A stretch of 64,000 nucleotides of DNA from Pseudarthrobacter phenanthrenivorans Sphe3 (GCF_000189535.1 NC_015145.1:1240001-1304000); one strand, 5' to 3'; numbered from the stretch's first letter, positions 32,643 to 42,332 are shown. Numbers and translations: made by a program. The notes: generated from the sequence alone by a model not told the origin.

Positions 32643-33323
32643 TTACGATGCTGCGGGCGCGGAGGGTGAAACTGTGACAGCCGGGTTGGCTTCCAGGGAC
32701 TTGACGACGGCGTCTGCCAGTGCGGCGAATTCCTCCAGTTGCGCTTCTCCCGACAGGACCACCGTGGTGCCGCGGTAGTCCAGGACCAGGGCTTTTTCGC
32801 CCTTTCCGGTATCGCGCAGCTCCCACTCCTGGCCGCCGGCGTTGCGGGAACCGGTGACGGGTGCATTGCGTGTCTGCTGCAACAGCCAGGTCGGGTTTGC
32901 GCTCCGCGTCTGGACCAGGGCGATGAAGGACTCCCTGGGCGTCAGGTAGCCCACTTCCCAGGTGGGGACGCCGCTTCCGGTACCGGATTCCCACCGGGCG
33001 TAGTTGGGGCGGAACGTGCTGCCGGTGTCCGGCGCCACAGGTGTGAATCCTGCCACATCCGTTGCGTTCCGGGCCGTTGCCGCAACGTCGATGTCCGGCC
33101 GGTAGCCATCGCTTTTGGGCAGCGGGTTCATGAGGAGGATGGGCAGGAACGCGGCAATGCTCACCACCAGGGCGATGATCATTCCTATCGCCGAGGCGTT
33201 GGCGCGCTTGGCTGCGGCAGCCGGAATGACAGGCTTGACGGGCCCATTTCCTGCCGCTGCGCCGGACCCGCTGCTGCCTTCGGATCCGGCCGGTTCGGGG
33301 CTGGGACTGGTCTTCTCCTGCAT
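32643..33323 (-). CDS. DUF4245 family membrane protein
   Basis: 226 residues from the ATG at 33323, which has AGAGGGG 8 bases upstream. A Pro/Ser/Gly-rich cytoplasmic N-terminus, one transmembrane helix (about 47-67, IGMIIALVVSIAAFLPILLM), then an extracytoplasmic domain with TFRPNYARWESGTGSGVPTW-type segments, GYLTPRESFIALVQT and WLLQQTRNAPVTGSR. DUF4245 genes sit next to glpX in actinobacteria (Rv1100 beside Rv1099c), as here. Function unknown. Confidence 0.88.
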   Translation of the reverse strand: MQEKTSPSPEPAGSEGSSGSGAAAGNGPVKPVIPAAAAKRANASAIGMIIALVVSIAAFLPILLMNPLPKSDGYRPDIDVAATARNATDVAGFTPVAPDTGSTFRPNYARWESGTGSGVPTWEVGYLTPRESFIALVQTRSANPTWLLQQTRNAPVTGSRNAGGQEWELRDTGKGEKALVLDYRGTTVVLSGEAQLEEFAALADAVVKSLEANPAVTVSPSAPAAS

Positions 33324-33450
33324 GTCATTCACCCCTCTATAGTCGCCTATGCCGGCAGGCAAGTTCCATTTGGCCGCCGTCGGGCAGCCTGCCCCGCCCG
33401 GGCACATTGCGGGGCCGCGTCATCCACCATCCGACGGACGGCGCCGCGAC

Positions 33451-33456
33451 TATGAT
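33451..33456 (+). promoter_or_regulatory. Candidate glpX promoter (-10 TATGAT)
   Basis: TATGAT matches the -10 consensus at five of six positions. No convincing -35 is seen 17 bases upstream. It predicts a leader of about 68 bases, in keeping with the AGAGG ribosome-binding site before glpX. Confidence 0.4.
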
Positions 33457-33530
33457 CAGTAGTAGAGGAATCACCGCTCAGCTGTTCCGGCGGGCGGGTT
33501 CAATGATCGCCACTCGAAGAAGAGGTTCAC

Positions 33531-34568
33531 GTGTCACCAGCGTCCATGACCCAGAAGTACTCCACGATCTCCCCGTCCCTGGCGGTGGGCAACGACGAGC
33601 CGGACCGCAACCTCGCCCTCGAGCTTGTCCGGGTTACCGAGGCGGCTGCAATCGCCGGCGGCCACTGGGTTGGTTTCGGCGACAAGAACACCGCCGACGG
33701 CGCCGCTGTGGATGCCATGCGCTCCTTCCTGCAGACCGTCCACTTCAACGGCGTTGTGGTCATCGGCGAAGGTGAAAAAGACGAAGCCCCCATGCTGTTC
33801 AACGGCGAACGCGTTGGCGACGGCACCGGCCCCGAATGCGACGTCGCCGTAGACCCGATTGACGGAACGCGGCTGACGGCGCTCGGCATCAACAACGCTC
33901 TCGCCGTCCTCGCCGTGGCTGAGCGGGGCTCGATGTTCGACCCCTCCGCCGTGTTCTACATGGAGAAGCTCGTCACCGGTCCGGAAGCCGCGGACATGGT
34001 GGACCTTCGCCTCCCGGTCAAGCAGAACCTGCACCTGATTGCCAAGGCGAAGGGCGTCAAGGTCAACCAGCTCAACGTCATGATCCTTGACCGCGACCGC
34101 CACAAGCCGCTGGTGGAGGAAATCCGTCAAGCCGGTGCCCGCACCAAGTTCATCATGGACGGCGACGTCGCCGGTGCCATCGCTGCAGCACGGTCCGGTA
34201 CAGGTGTTGATGCGCTGATGGGTATCGGCGGCACCCCCGAGGGCATCGTTGCAGCCTGCGCCATCAAGTCCCTGGGCGGTGTTATCCAGGGCCGCCTCTG
34301 GCCCACCAGCGACGAAGAGAAGCAGAAGGCCATCGACGCCGGCCACGACCTCGAGCGGGTCCTCTCCACCAACGACCTCGTCTCCAGCGACAACTGCTAC
34401 TTTGCGGCCACGGGTATCACCGACGGTGACCTGCTGAAGGGCGTGCGGTACTCCAAGGACAAGGTCCTCACCCAGTCCATCGTGATGCGTTCCAAGTCCG
34501 GCACCATCCGGTTCGTGGACGGCGAGCACCGCGCCGACAAGTGGGAAGGCTACGCCCGCAAGAGCTGA
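33531..34568 (+). CDS. glpX: Class II fructose-1,6-bisphosphatase
   Basis: 345 residues. Li+-sensitive phosphatase signatures: VGFGDKNTADGAAVDAMR, the metal site VVIGEGEKDEAPML, AVDPIDGTRLTALG and GIGGTPEGIVAACAIKSLGG. It dephosphorylates fructose-1,6-bisphosphate in gluconeogenesis. GlpX is usually the essential gluconeogenic enzyme of actinobacteria lacking class I FBPase. The start is GTG with AGAGG 6 bases upstream; an internal ATG at codon 6 is an alternative. Confidence 0.96.
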   Translation: MSPASMTQKYSTISPSLAVGNDEPDRNLALELVRVTEAAAIAGGHWVGFGDKNTADGAAVDAMRSFLQTVHFNGVVVIGEGEKDEAPMLFNGERVGDGTGPECDVAVDPIDGTRLTALGINNALAVLAVAERGSMFDPSAVFYMEKLVTGPEAADMVDLRLPVKQNLHLIAKAKGVKVNQLNVMILDRDRHKPLVEEIRQAGARTKFIMDGDVAGAIAAARSGTGVDALMGIGGTPEGIVAACAIKSLGGVIQGRLWPTSDEEKQKAIDAGHDLERVLSTNDLVSSDNCYFAATGITDGDLLKGVRYSKDKVLTQSIVMRSKSGTIRFVDGEHRADKWEGYARKS

Positions 34569-34581
34569 CGCCCAGCCAGAC

Positions 34582-34621
34582 GAGCCCCGGAGCGCCCATG
34601 GTGCTTCGGGGCTCTCCCGTT
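34582..34621 (+). terminator. Terminator after glpX
   Basis: Inverted repeat GAGCCCCG / CGGGGCTC (34582-34589 and 34607-34614) with a partly paired interior, followed by TCCCGTT. The T tract is weak. Confidence 0.6.
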
Positions 34622-34646
34622 AAGGCGTTGGTATAGGGTTGAAGCC

Positions 34647-35702
34647 ATGATTCCTGCTGTTGTGCCCTGTACTGACCGCGCCCTCTGGGACGAATTCGTT
34701 GACCGGTTCCAGGGACATCCACAACAGCTCTGGGGCTGGGGCGAGACCAAGGCCATGCACGGCTGGTCCGTGGACCGGGTCCTGGTCAACGACGGCGACA
34801 ACACCCTGGGATGCGCCCAGTTGCTGGTCCGCCGGCTTCCGTTCCCCTTCCGTGCCCTTGTCTACATTCCGAGGGGCCCGATGTGTGCCCCGGAGAATGC
34901 GCAGGCAGTCCTCAACCGCCTCGCCGAGCATGCTGCAGTCCGGCACCGGGGAGTCGCCCTCAGCATCGAACCGGACTGGGACCAGGACTCCGTCTACGCC
35001 GGTGCCGTTGCCGCCGCCGGCTTCCGGTCCTCCACCAATACCGTGCTGATCCCGCGGACGCTGATCCTGGACCTGACCCGTTCTGACGATGAACTGATGG
35101 CCGAAATGTCCAAGTCCACCCGGGCCAATATCCGCAAGGCCATGCGCAGCGACGTCGAATTCCGCAAGGTGAAGAACGACGCCGAACTTGAGCAGGTGCT
35201 CAGCATCTACCACGAGACGGCGGAGCGTGCCGGGTTCGGGATCCACGAGGACCAGTACTACCGGGACATTTTCCGGAACATGGGAGACGGGTCACCGATC
35301 ATTGGCGCGTTCGACGGCGAGCAGCTGCTGGCGTTCGTCTGGCTTGCCAGGAGCGGTTCGACTGCCTTCGAACTGTACGGCGGCGTCTCCGCTGACGGGC
35401 AGAAACAGCGCGTGAACTACGGCGTCAAGTGGGCCGCGCTGCAGGCCATGCGCGAGGACGGCTGCTCCCGCTACGATTTCAACGGCCTCCTCAACGACGG
35501 CATCTCCGACTTCAAGAAGCAGTTCGCAAAGCATGAAAACATGCTGCTGGGCACCTGGGAAAAGCCGTTGTCGCCCCTGTACCCGGCCTACGCCCAGGCC
35601 ATGCCCCTGGCACGCCGGGGACTCCAGACCGGCCGGCGCCTGCTGAAGACGGCAGCCGGCAGGGTCCGGCCGCTGATCCAGAAGGTACGCGCGGGCAGCT
35701 AA
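34647..35702 (+). CDS. FemAB-family peptidoglycan interpeptide-bridge aminoacyltransferase
   Basis: 351 residues. Two GNAT-like lobes of the FemX/FemAB family: QGHPQQLWGWGETKAMHGW, LVYIPRGPMCAPEN, RTLILDLTRSDDELMAEM, the basic STRANIRKAMRS, YHETAERAGF and YNGVSADGQKQRVNYGVKW-like GGVSADG segment, then RYDFNGLLNDGISDFKKQF. It should transfer an amino acid from aminoacyl-tRNA to the lipid II stem peptide to build the A3-alpha or A4-type cross-bridges known in Arthrobacter. The helical coiled-coil insert between lobes is not obvious. TAGGGT (34634-34639) is 7 bases before the ATG, so probably leaderless. Confidence 0.9.
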   Translation: MIPAVVPCTDRALWDEFVDRFQGHPQQLWGWGETKAMHGWSVDRVLVNDGDNTLGCAQLLVRRLPFPFRALVYIPRGPMCAPENAQAVLNRLAEHAAVRHRGVALSIEPDWDQDSVYAGAVAAAGFRSSTNTVLIPRTLILDLTRSDDELMAEMSKSTRANIRKAMRSDVEFRKVKNDAELEQVLSIYHETAERAGFGIHEDQYYRDIFRNMGDGSPIIGAFDGEQLLAFVWLARSGSTAFELYGGVSADGQKQRVNYGVKWAALQAMREDGCSRYDFNGLLNDGISDFKKQFAKHENMLLGTWEKPLSPLYPAYAQAMPLARRGLQTGRRLLKTAAGRVRPLIQKVRAGS

Positions 35703-35712
35703 CTGTCCTGGG

Positions 35713-35760
35713 GCAAAGGGCGACGCCGGCACCCACCCAGGTGCCGGCGTCGCCCTTTGC
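35713..35760. terminator. Bidirectional terminator between the FemAB-like gene and manA
   Basis: A perfect 21-bp stem (35713-35733 with 35740-35760) and loop CACCCA, the longest perfect hairpin of the window. The flanking genes converge. Confidence 0.9.
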
Positions 35761-35786
35761 TCAGTGGTGTAAGGGGATGCGCCGCG

Positions 35787-37034
35787 CTACAGGCCCGTGG
35801 TCACCGCAAAAGCCAGTGCCGGTTCGGTACTGCCGGCCACGGGATGGACGTTGACGGGAGCCTCAGCAGCGGCCAGGAAGGCGCTGCCTCCACGGGAAAG
35901 CTGGAGGTCGCCCTTGGGTGAATCCAGGTAGACGTCCCCGGCCACCACGATCACCACGGCTGCGCCGGACTGTGCCAGCGGGACGGGCGCAGAGCCGGGT
36001 GCCAGGTCGATGCGCTGGAGCTGGAACTCCTCAAACGGAGGGCGGAACAGTTCCTGGTCCATCACTGTCCGCTCCGGTGCGAGCATGGGCACGGCCACAG
36101 GATGGAAGTCGATGGTCCCCAACAGCTCCGCAACGTCGATGAACTTGGGTGTGAGCCCGCCGCGCAGGACGTTATCGGAAGACGCCATGACCTCAACGCC
36201 CAGGCCGTGCAAGTACGCATGGACGTTTCCGGCCGGGAGGTAGACTGCCTGGCCCGGTTCGAGCGAGATGCGGTTCAGCAGCAGGGAGATCAGGACGCCG
36301 GGATCGCCCGGGTACTTTTCGTTCAGGCTGATAACCGTGCGGAGTTCGGCTTCGTAGGGGGCAAGGGGAGCGCCGGAAATGAGGGCGGCCACCACCAGGG
36401 CAGTGGCATCAGCAACTGCCTGGCCGCCGCTGATGAGCCGCTCAAAGGCTGCGCGGAGGCCCGCGCTTTCATCGGTGCCTTCGAGGTCTGCCAGCAACCT
36501 CCCGAGCAGCGGCGGGACGTCGCCCTCCACGGAATCAAACGCCGCGGCAATATGCGCCAGGATGTTCCGCGTCTCCTGGACGGCGCGGAACCCGCACAGG
36601 GCCTCAAACGGCGTCAGCGCGAGAATCATCTCCGGCTTGTGGTTGTCGTCCCGGTAGTTCCGGTGCGGTGCGTCCGGGGCCACGCCGGCAGCGTTCTCCC
36701 TGGCAAAACCGGCCCGGGCCTGTTCGAGGCTGGGATGGACCTGCAGGGAGAGCGGCTGGGCAGCCGCCAGGATCTTTGCCAGGAAGGGCAGGCGTGGGCC
36801 GAACCGGGCCACGGATTCGGCCCCAAGGAAATGTTCGGGATCCCGTGCAACCAGCGCATCCAGCGGCGTCGCTGAGCCGTCCTCGGGGACATGCGCAACG
36901 GACGGCGAATCGGGGTGCGCGCCGATCCACAGCTCCGCCTCGGGGCCGCCGGACTCCGGCCTCCCAAGGAGTGCGGCGATGGCCGTCGTCGAACCCCAGG
37001 CGTAGTCGCGGAGGACGTTCTCAATCTCGTACAA
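35787..37034 (-). CDS. manA: Mannose-6-phosphate isomerase, class I
   Basis: 415 residues from a TTG at 37034; an ATG 16 codons upstream would overlap the LCP gene and does not add family sequence. Zinc-site motifs: LSLQVHPSLEQA (Gln, His), DDNHKPEMILAL (Glu), and LPAGNVHAYLHGLGVEVMASSDNVLRGG-region (His and active-site Arg). It interconverts fructose-6-P and mannose-6-P and supplies GDP-mannose for mannosylated lipids and proteins, including the protein O-mannosyltransferase encoded at 57-59 kb. In mycobacteria it also sits in this LCP/purEK neighbourhood. Confidence 0.94.
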   Translation of the reverse strand: MYEIENVLRDYAWGSTTAIAALLGRPESGGPEAELWIGAHPDSPSVAHVPEDGSATPLDALVARDPEHFLGAESVARFGPRLPFLAKILAAAQPLSLQVHPSLEQARAGFARENAAGVAPDAPHRNYRDDNHKPEMILALTPFEALCGFRAVQETRNILAHIAAAFDSVEGDVPPLLGRLLADLEGTDESAGLRAAFERLISGGQAVADATALVVAALISGAPLAPYEAELRTVISLNEKYPGDPGVLISLLLNRISLEPGQAVYLPAGNVHAYLHGLGVEVMASSDNVLRGGLTPKFIDVAELLGTIDFHPVAVPMLAPERTVMDQELFRPPFEEFQLQRIDLAPGSAPVPLAQSGAAVVIVVAGDVYLDSPKGDLQLSRGGSAFLAAAEAPVNVHPVAGSTEPALAFAVTTGL

Positions 37035-37066
37035 AACCGTTCCGTTTCTTTCGTCTGGTTTGCAGG

Positions 37067-38710
37067 CTAGAGAGCCGCACATTGGCCGTTGGTGGCCACG
37101 AGCTGGCGGATGGCCTCTTCGTTGCCCTCGAGCTTGAGCTGCGTCAGCAGCTCTTCGGTGATCGGCTCGCCGTCCGGCGTCGTGGTCACCGGTACGAAGT
37201 CCGACGGCGTGGGCTGCTGAACCATGCTGCCGCTCGCCGGCAGGATTGCCGGGGAAGCCCCTGCCGCCCGGACAGGCCCGGCGGCGGGGGCTGCCATGAC
37301 GTCGTCGACAATTCCCGCAGACTGCGCGCCCCCGGCCGAAGCCGATGCCAGCAGCTGGTCCACGCGCTCGTGGATCTGGGCGAAGTCCGGGACCGTGGAG
37401 AACGAGGCGTCAAAGTCCGGCGGGCCGATGGTCAGCCGCTTGGCCTCCTGGCCTTTGGATTTAATGGCGAGGTCAACGAAACTGCCCAGTTGCGTGGCTG
37501 AGATATTGGAGTCCACCACCTTTGTGCCGGCGTTGGCAATGTCCTCGAACTTGCTCAGCAACGTGGCCGGGTCCAGCTGCTTCAGCATGGCCTGCTGGAC
37601 GCACTGCTGGCGCTGGATCCGGGAGTAGTCGTCCACGTACTCACGTGACCGGCCATACCACAGGGCCTGGTTGCCGTCGAGTGTTTGCTCACCGGCAGGG
37701 ATCCAGCCGAGGGGCATGCCGTGGGTTTGGGTGTAGTCGTCGAAATAGCCGCTCATGGGGACCCATCCGCCTGCCTTGATCCTGATCCCTCCCATGGCGT
37801 CGATCAGTGTGGCGAATCCCTCCATGTCCACCAGGACATAGGCCTGGATTTCCAGGCCGAGGGTGCCGGAGACGGCTTCCATAGTGGCCTGCGCCCCGGG
37901 ATCGGCCACGCCAGGGTAGAGGTCCGCGTATTCGTTGGTGACCTCGGTGTTGATGGCGTTGATCAGGCATTCGTCCCCGCAGTTGTAGCCGTCGGGGTAG
38001 ATCTCCCGCATGGGCGAACCTTCGCTGAACTGCGCGTTCTGGAAGTTACGCGGGACGGAAATGATGGCGGTCTGTCCGGTTTCGGCGTCCACGCTGAGCA
38101 CGGAGAGGCTGTCCGGGCGCCTGCCGGTCCGGTCTTCCCCGGCGTCGCCGCCCATCATCAGGAAGTTGTAGCGTCCGTCCACCGGGTCGATCGCGGGCCC
38201 GGAGGAGAAGATACTGCCGATGGCGTTGCGGCTGACGTTAAGCAGGTACGCAGCGTAACCCAGTGAGCCGGTCCCGAGGACCAGGGCCAGGACCAGGGCG
38301 ACCGCGACGCCGGGACGCGCCTTCGGTGGCAGCAGCACCGGGCGGATGAGCCGCAGGGTGTTGATGAACAGGACTGCCCAGCCGGCGGCCAGTGCCACCA
38401 GCACAACCACTATGGCCAGCGAAGCGAAGGGATTGGTGACGATGCTGATCAACAAGGACCGGTTGAGGACCAGCAGGAGCACCGCCAGCACCAGTGCTGC
38501 CCAGACAGCCAGCGTGACCCGCAGCGCGGCCCGGCCGAGTTTGCGGTCGCCGGCCACAATCTGGGCGCTGCCCGGAACCAGGAGCGTGAGGAGGATCAGT
38601 ACGAACGCACGCTTGGTGCGCATGGGCGGGGACGCGCCGGCGGGGTACCGGACCGGGTCCGTCATGGCCGCGGCGGCGGGGGACTGCTGCTGGACCTTGC
38701 TGCTGGACAT
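37067..38710 (-). CDS. LytR-CpsA-Psr (LCP) family cell-wall ligase
   Basis: 547 residues from the ATG at 38710. After about 35 polar residues come four hydrophobic segments in the first 155 residues, then the extracellular LCP domain: MGGDAGEDRTGRRPDSLSVL, TAIISVPRNFQN, IDAMGGIRIKAGG, LDGNQALWYGRSREYVDDYSR with the catalytic Arg cluster, and RQQCVQQAMLKQL. The C-terminus is Ala/Pro-rich. LCP enzymes transfer wall teichoic acids, arabinogalactan or capsule from lipid carriers to peptidoglycan. The N-terminal multi-helix part is longer than in single-pass LCP proteins. Confidence 0.92.
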   Translation of the reverse strand: MSSSKVQQQSPAAAAMTDPVRYPAGASPPMRTKRAFVLILLTLLVPGSAQIVAGDRKLGRAALRVTLAVWAALVLAVLLLVLNRSLLISIVTNPFASLAIVVVLVALAAGWAVLFINTLRLIRPVLLPPKARPGVAVALVLALVLGTGSLGYAAYLLNVSRNAIGSIFSSGPAIDPVDGRYNFLMMGGDAGEDRTGRRPDSLSVLSVDAETGQTAIISVPRNFQNAQFSEGSPMREIYPDGYNCGDECLINAINTEVTNEYADLYPGVADPGAQATMEAVSGTLGLEIQAYVLVDMEGFATLIDAMGGIRIKAGGWVPMSGYFDDYTQTHGMPLGWIPAGEQTLDGNQALWYGRSREYVDDYSRIQRQQCVQQAMLKQLDPATLLSKFEDIANAGTKVVDSNISATQLGSFVDLAIKSKGQEAKRLTIGPPDFDASFSTVPDFAQIHERVDQLLASASAGGAQSAGIVDDVMAAPAAGPVRAAGASPAILPASGSMVQQPTPSDFVPVTTTPDGEPITEELLTQLKLEGNEEAIRQLVATNGQCAAL

Positions 38711-38720
38711 ACGCGCCGGC

Positions 38721-39305
38721 CTAGCGGCTGCCCCGCAGGGCGCCGTTGCCTTCGGCGAAGACCTCGCTGACCTTGTGCCGCAGGTTGGCGCCCTTCCTTG
38801 CAGCAACGGCGTTGAGGTCCGCAGCAAAATCCAGGAGGTCGGCGCGAAGGGAAGCGGCAAGTTCGTCCGTGCCTGCAGCGAGCATGCGCACGGCGAGGAG
38901 TCCGGCGTTGCGGGCCCCTCCAATGGAGACGGTGGCCACGGGGACGCCGGCCGGCATCTGGACGATGGACAGCAGCGAATCCATGCCGTCCAGGGTCTTC
39001 AGTGGGACGGGAACTCCAATGACCGGAAGCGGCGTAACGCTGGCCAGCATGCCAGGCAGGTGGGCAGCACCGCCCGCGCCGGCGATGATGACGCGCAGTC
39101 CCCGCTCATGGGCTGTCTGTCCGTAGCGGATCATTTCGGTGGGCATCCGGTGGGCGGACACGACGTCGGCCTCGAAGGGAATGCCGAACTCCGCCAGGGC
39201 TTCGGCTGCGGCTTCCATGACTGGCCAGTCAGAGTCCGATCCCATCACCAGGCCAACCAGCGGGGCGGCCTCCGGGGCGGGGGCGGGAGTGGGCTGGGCG
39301 CTCAT
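38721..39305 (-). CDS. purE: 5-(carboxyamino)imidazole ribonucleotide mutase
   Basis: 194 residues, with a Pro/Ala-rich start of about 15 residues. Class I PurE motifs: [26 protein letters not shown] with the catalytic His, [14 protein letters not shown] and [11 protein letters not shown]. It rearranges N5-CAIR to CAIR in purine synthesis, taking the product of PurK. The ATG overlaps the purK stop (ATGA), so the two enzymes are translationally coupled. Confidence 0.97.
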   Translation of the reverse strand: MSAQPTPAPAPEAAPLVGLVMGSDSDWPVMEAAAEALAEFGIPFEADVVSAHRMPTEMIRYGQTAHERGLRVIIAGAGGAAHLPGMLASVTPLPVIGVPVPLKTLDGMDSLLSIVQMPAGVPVATVSIGGARNAGLLAVRMLAAGTDELAASLRADLLDFAADLNAVAARKGANLRHKVSEVFAEGNGALRGSR

Positions 39306-40498
39306 GCGTTCTCCTCAAAAGTGCTGGGCGGTTCTTCCGCCGTCAGCCGGCCGTCACGGATGATGTTCGCCACCATGGTGGCACGCTGCCGCACGGACTC
39401 GACCTCCGCCGTGGATGAACCGACGAGGTTGACGTGGCCGATCTTGCGTCCGGGCCGGACGGACTTGCCGTAGCAGTGCACCTTTGCGGCAGGTTCGCTG
39501 GCAAGTGCCAGCGGATACGCGGAAAACAGGTCCTGGTTGTCGCCGCCCAGGAAGTTCTTCATGACGGCAACGGGGGCGAGGGCATCAGTGGCGCCCAGGG
39601 GGAGGTTCAGGACCGCTCGCAGGTGCTGCTCAAACTGGCTGGTCACCGAGCCGTCCTGGGTCCAGTGGCCGGTGTTGTGGGGGCGCATCGCGAGTTCGTT
39701 GATCAGGAAGCCTGCCCCGGACCCGGGCGTCTCGAAGAGTTCAACGGCGAGCACCCCCGTGACGCCGAGTTCACTGGCAATCCGCAGAGCGGCGTCTTCG
39801 GCGGCAGCGGCCACCTCCACCGGAATGTCCAGGGCAGGGGCAATGACCTCATCGCACACCCCATCCACCTGGATGGTGTGCACGACCGGCCAGGCACGGG
39901 CTTCGCCGTCCGGCGTCCGGGCCACCAAGGCCGACAATTCCCGGGTGAACTCCACTTTGGCTTCGACGAGCAGGGGACTCATGGCTTCGAACCACTCAGC
40001 CGAGCCTGCAGCTTCCTCAGGTGAGGAGATCACGCGGACACCCTTGCCGTCGTAGCCGCCCCGCGGCATTTTCAGGACCACGGGCCAGCCTGTCTGCTCA
40101 CCGAAACTGACCAGGGCCTCCACGTCCTGCACGGAAGCCCATGCAGGGTTGGGAAGCTCCAGGCGGTCGATTGCTGCACGCATCACCAGCTTGTCCTGGG
40201 CATTGACCAGCGCATCCGGCCCGGGCTGGACATTGACGCCTGCATCCTGCAGGGCGCGGAGGTGGGCCGTGGGGACGTGCTCATGGTCGAAAGTCATGAC
40301 GTCCAGGCCTTGCGCGAAGTCCAGGAGGGTCTGCAGGTCCTTGTAGTCGCCCACGGGTGAGGAGGAGACTGCCGACACCGCGGAAACGTCGTCCCCTTCG
40401 GCGAGGACACGGAGTTCGAAACCGAGTGCAGTTGCGGCTGGGGCCATCATTCGGGCAAGTTGGCCGCCGCCAACCACGCCTATTACTGGAAAAGTCAC
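39302..40498 (-). CDS. purK: 5-(carboxyamino)imidazole ribonucleotide synthase
   Basis: 398 residues from the GTG at 40498, which begins directly before the first beta strand [21 protein letters not shown]-grasp motifs are present: [56 protein letters not shown] and the C-terminal [17 protein letters not shown]. It uses ATP and bicarbonate to carboxylate AIR. It leads a purK-purE operon and is divergent from the GtrA gene. Confidence 0.96.
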   Translation of the reverse strand: MTFPVIGVVGGGQLARMMAPAATALGFELRVLAEGDDVSAVSAVSSSPVGDYKDLQTLLDFAQGLDVMTFDHEHVPTAHLRALQDAGVNVQPGPDALVNAQDKLVMRAAIDRLELPNPAWASVQDVEALVSFGEQTGWPVVLKMPRGGYDGKGVRVISSPEEAAGSAEWFEAMSPLLVEAKVEFTRELSALVARTPDGEARAWPVVHTIQVDGVCDEVIAPALDIPVEVAAAAEDAALRIASELGVTGVLAVELFETPGSGAGFLINELAMRPHNTGHWTQDGSVTSQFEQHLRAVLNLPLGATDALAPVAVMKNFLGGDNQDLFSAYPLALASEPAAKVHCYGKSVRPGRKIGHVNLVGSSTAEVESVRQRATMVANIIRDGRLTAEEPPSTFEENA

Positions 40499-40674
40499 AT
40501 GTGCCAGCCTACCGAAGACCGCCCGGTATCCCGCCTTCCCGTCACGCATGGGGGAAGAGTGTTGCAGCAGCAGGACCGCCTTCGGCTGAAGGTTAGGGAG
40601 GCTGGCTTGCAGGTTTGGGGGCTAAAATAGGCCTCTGGCCCGATGGCCCACAGTTCACACAGCCATGGAGGGCC

Positions 40675-41241
40675 ATGTTCACCGCACTTGCAGACCGTAT
40701 CCGGGGGCTCGCCTCGCTGTTTTGGCGCGAGGTGGCAAAGTTTGGAGCGGTTGGCGGGGTGGCCTTCGTCATTGATAACGGCCTCACTTACTACCTCATG
40801 CACGGTCCCATGACCGACAGCGAGGCGAAGGCCAGGTTTGTTGGCGCCTCGCTGGCTACGGTTTTCTCCTGGATCGCCAACCGGCTCTGGACCTTCCGCC
40901 ACCGGCGTCAGGCCAACGTGCTCCGCGAATTCCTGATGTTCGTCCTGATCAACGGAATAGGCATTGGCATCTCCACCGGCTTCACCGCCCTCGCCAAGTA
41001 CGGAATGGGCGTCACGGACAAGAATCTGCTGTTCTCCGCGGGCGTGGTGGGCATCCTGGTGGCAACGGTGGTCCGCTTCTTCGCCTACCGGTTCCTGGTG
41101 TTCAACCAGGAACTGGACCAGGAGCCGGAGTTCTCGCACGACCACGAACTCATCGAGCTCCACCCCCACCACAAGGACCACAGTCCAGTGGCGGAGGAGA
41201 GGCTCAGCCGGGAGCCCTCGCCGGAGGGTCCGACCAAATAG
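40675..41241 (+). CDS. GtrA-family membrane protein
   Basis: 188 residues from the ATG at 40675 with GGAGG upstream (short spacing). Four hydrophobic segments in the GtrA pattern: FWREVAKFGAVGGVAFVIDN, SLATVFSWIANRLWTFRHRR, LREFLMFVLINGIGIGIS and VVRFFAYRFLVFNQ; a charged His-rich C-terminal tail follows. GtrA proteins are thought to flip polyprenyl-phosphate sugars or help exopolysaccharide and teichoic acid assembly. In mycobacteria it also follows purE-purK (Rv3277). Confidence 0.9.
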   Translation: MFTALADRIRGLASLFWREVAKFGAVGGVAFVIDNGLTYYLMHGPMTDSEAKARFVGASLATVFSWIANRLWTFRHRRQANVLREFLMFVLINGIGIGISTGFTALAKYGMGVTDKNLLFSAGVVGILVATVVRFFAYRFLVFNQELDQEPEFSHDHELIELHPHHKDHSPVAEERLSREPSPEGPTK

Positions 41242-41356
41242 CGGGGCAGGCAGGTGCTTCGGTCCTATCCTGCCGCTGGCTGCGCTGCGTCTGAAGCGTG
41301 GTGCCTGGATGGTGCCTTCCCGCCGCAAAAGCCCCGCTGGACCGGCAGCCCCGTGC

Positions 41357-42055
41357 TCACCTGCCGTGGATGCGTTCAGCTGCCATAAGCTTGTCCGTCA
41401 GCTCCACGTCCGGATGGGTGACCACAACGGAGCCGTCGTGCCGCCAGGCACCCAGTGCGTTGGCCAACGCTGACTCCAGCCCGTTTCCGGCCGGAATATG
41501 GAGCCGAACGCCGTCGTCGTGGGGCGCCGCGAAAGTATCCAGAAGCTCCTGGTGGAGGTGGCGGCGCCCGTCGCCGGTCACAACCGCGCATCCTGAAGGA
41601 TCGGGATCGGCGTGGGCCATGAAGACGTCGCCGTGGGAGCGGACTTCCGCAGCATAGTCAATACACCCGGCCGCCAGCTCTCCCGGCCAGCGCATTGCCA
41701 GCGCAGGCAGCGCGACGGCGATGACGGCGTCGTACTTCTCCTCCACGCTCTCCGGCTCGGAGGTGGCGAGGAAATCTGCGGCGCCCTTTTCCAGGACGGT
41801 TTGCAGTCCGAGCTGCCAGGCGGCCAGCGCCCAGACGATCGACTTCCAATGGGCGGGCAGCTGGAGGCGGAGGCTCATGCCGGGGGCCGCGTCCAGCTCG
41901 TCCTGGAGGAGGTTGCTGGTCTTGGCAACCCAGTTGTCCAGGACCCTTCCGGACAGCTCCACGCGTTCCGCGTCCGGCCCGTACCACGTGAGGCGCGGGG
42001 AGGTGGAGTTTCCTGCACGAAGGGATGCCATTAGGTCAGCTGCCGGGATGCTCAT
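41357..42055 (-). CDS. TIGR03089 family protein
   Basis: 232 residues from the ATG at 42055, preceded by GGATGGAG. It resembles a shortened ANL/AMP-binding N-terminal region: PRLTWYGPDAERVELSGRVLDNWVAKTSNLLQD-like opening in which residues match the substrate-binding half, LRLQLPAHWKSIVWALAAWQLG and a DVFMAHADPDPS stretch, but without the T-S-G-T-T-G nucleotide loop. TIGR03089 proteins are actinobacterial and of unknown function. A CRP-like operator lies about 76 bases upstream. The mycobacterial homologue is likewise near the LCP gene. Confidence 0.85.
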   Translation of the reverse strand: MSIPAADLMASLRAGNSTSPRLTWYGPDAERVELSGRVLDNWVAKTSNLLQDELDAAPGMSLRLQLPAHWKSIVWALAAWQLGLQTVLEKGAADFLATSEPESVEEKYDAVIAVALPALAMRWPGELAAGCIDYAAEVRSHGDVFMAHADPDPSGCAVVTGDGRRHLHQELLDTFAAPHDDGVRLHIPAGNGLESALANALGAWRHDGSVVVTHPDVELTDKLMAAERIHGR

Positions 42056-42130
42056 GGCTCCATCCTGCCACCGGCGGCCGGCATGGTCACGGCAGCCAGC
42101 TGACAGGCTGGCAAACCCGGCTTCGCGGGA

Positions 42131-42148
42131 GTGTGACATATCTCACAC
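42131..42148. promoter_or_regulatory. Perfect CRP-type operator
   Basis: GTGTGA-CATATC-TCACAC is an 18-base site containing the exact TGTGA-N6-TCACA consensus of CRP/GlxR-family regulators. It lies about 76 bases upstream of the TIGR03089 start and about 300 bases upstream of whiB. CRP (Rv3676) is known to regulate whiB1 in mycobacteria; here the likelier direct target is the TIGR03089 promoter. Confidence 0.65.
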
Positions 42149-42332
42149 GAGATACTCAGCCTGCTTGCTATTTCCTGATTTTGCAGGTATTTTCCCGCCG
42201 TTGGTGGAGAATCGCGGCCTTTGGCTGGCGTCATGCCCCTCGTTCGCTGCTTCCGAGGTGTCCCGCGAAAATATTCCCGGGCGTGGCGTGCGGCGCGTTC
42301 GTTAGGCTGAGTGATTATTATCCGGCAGCGGC

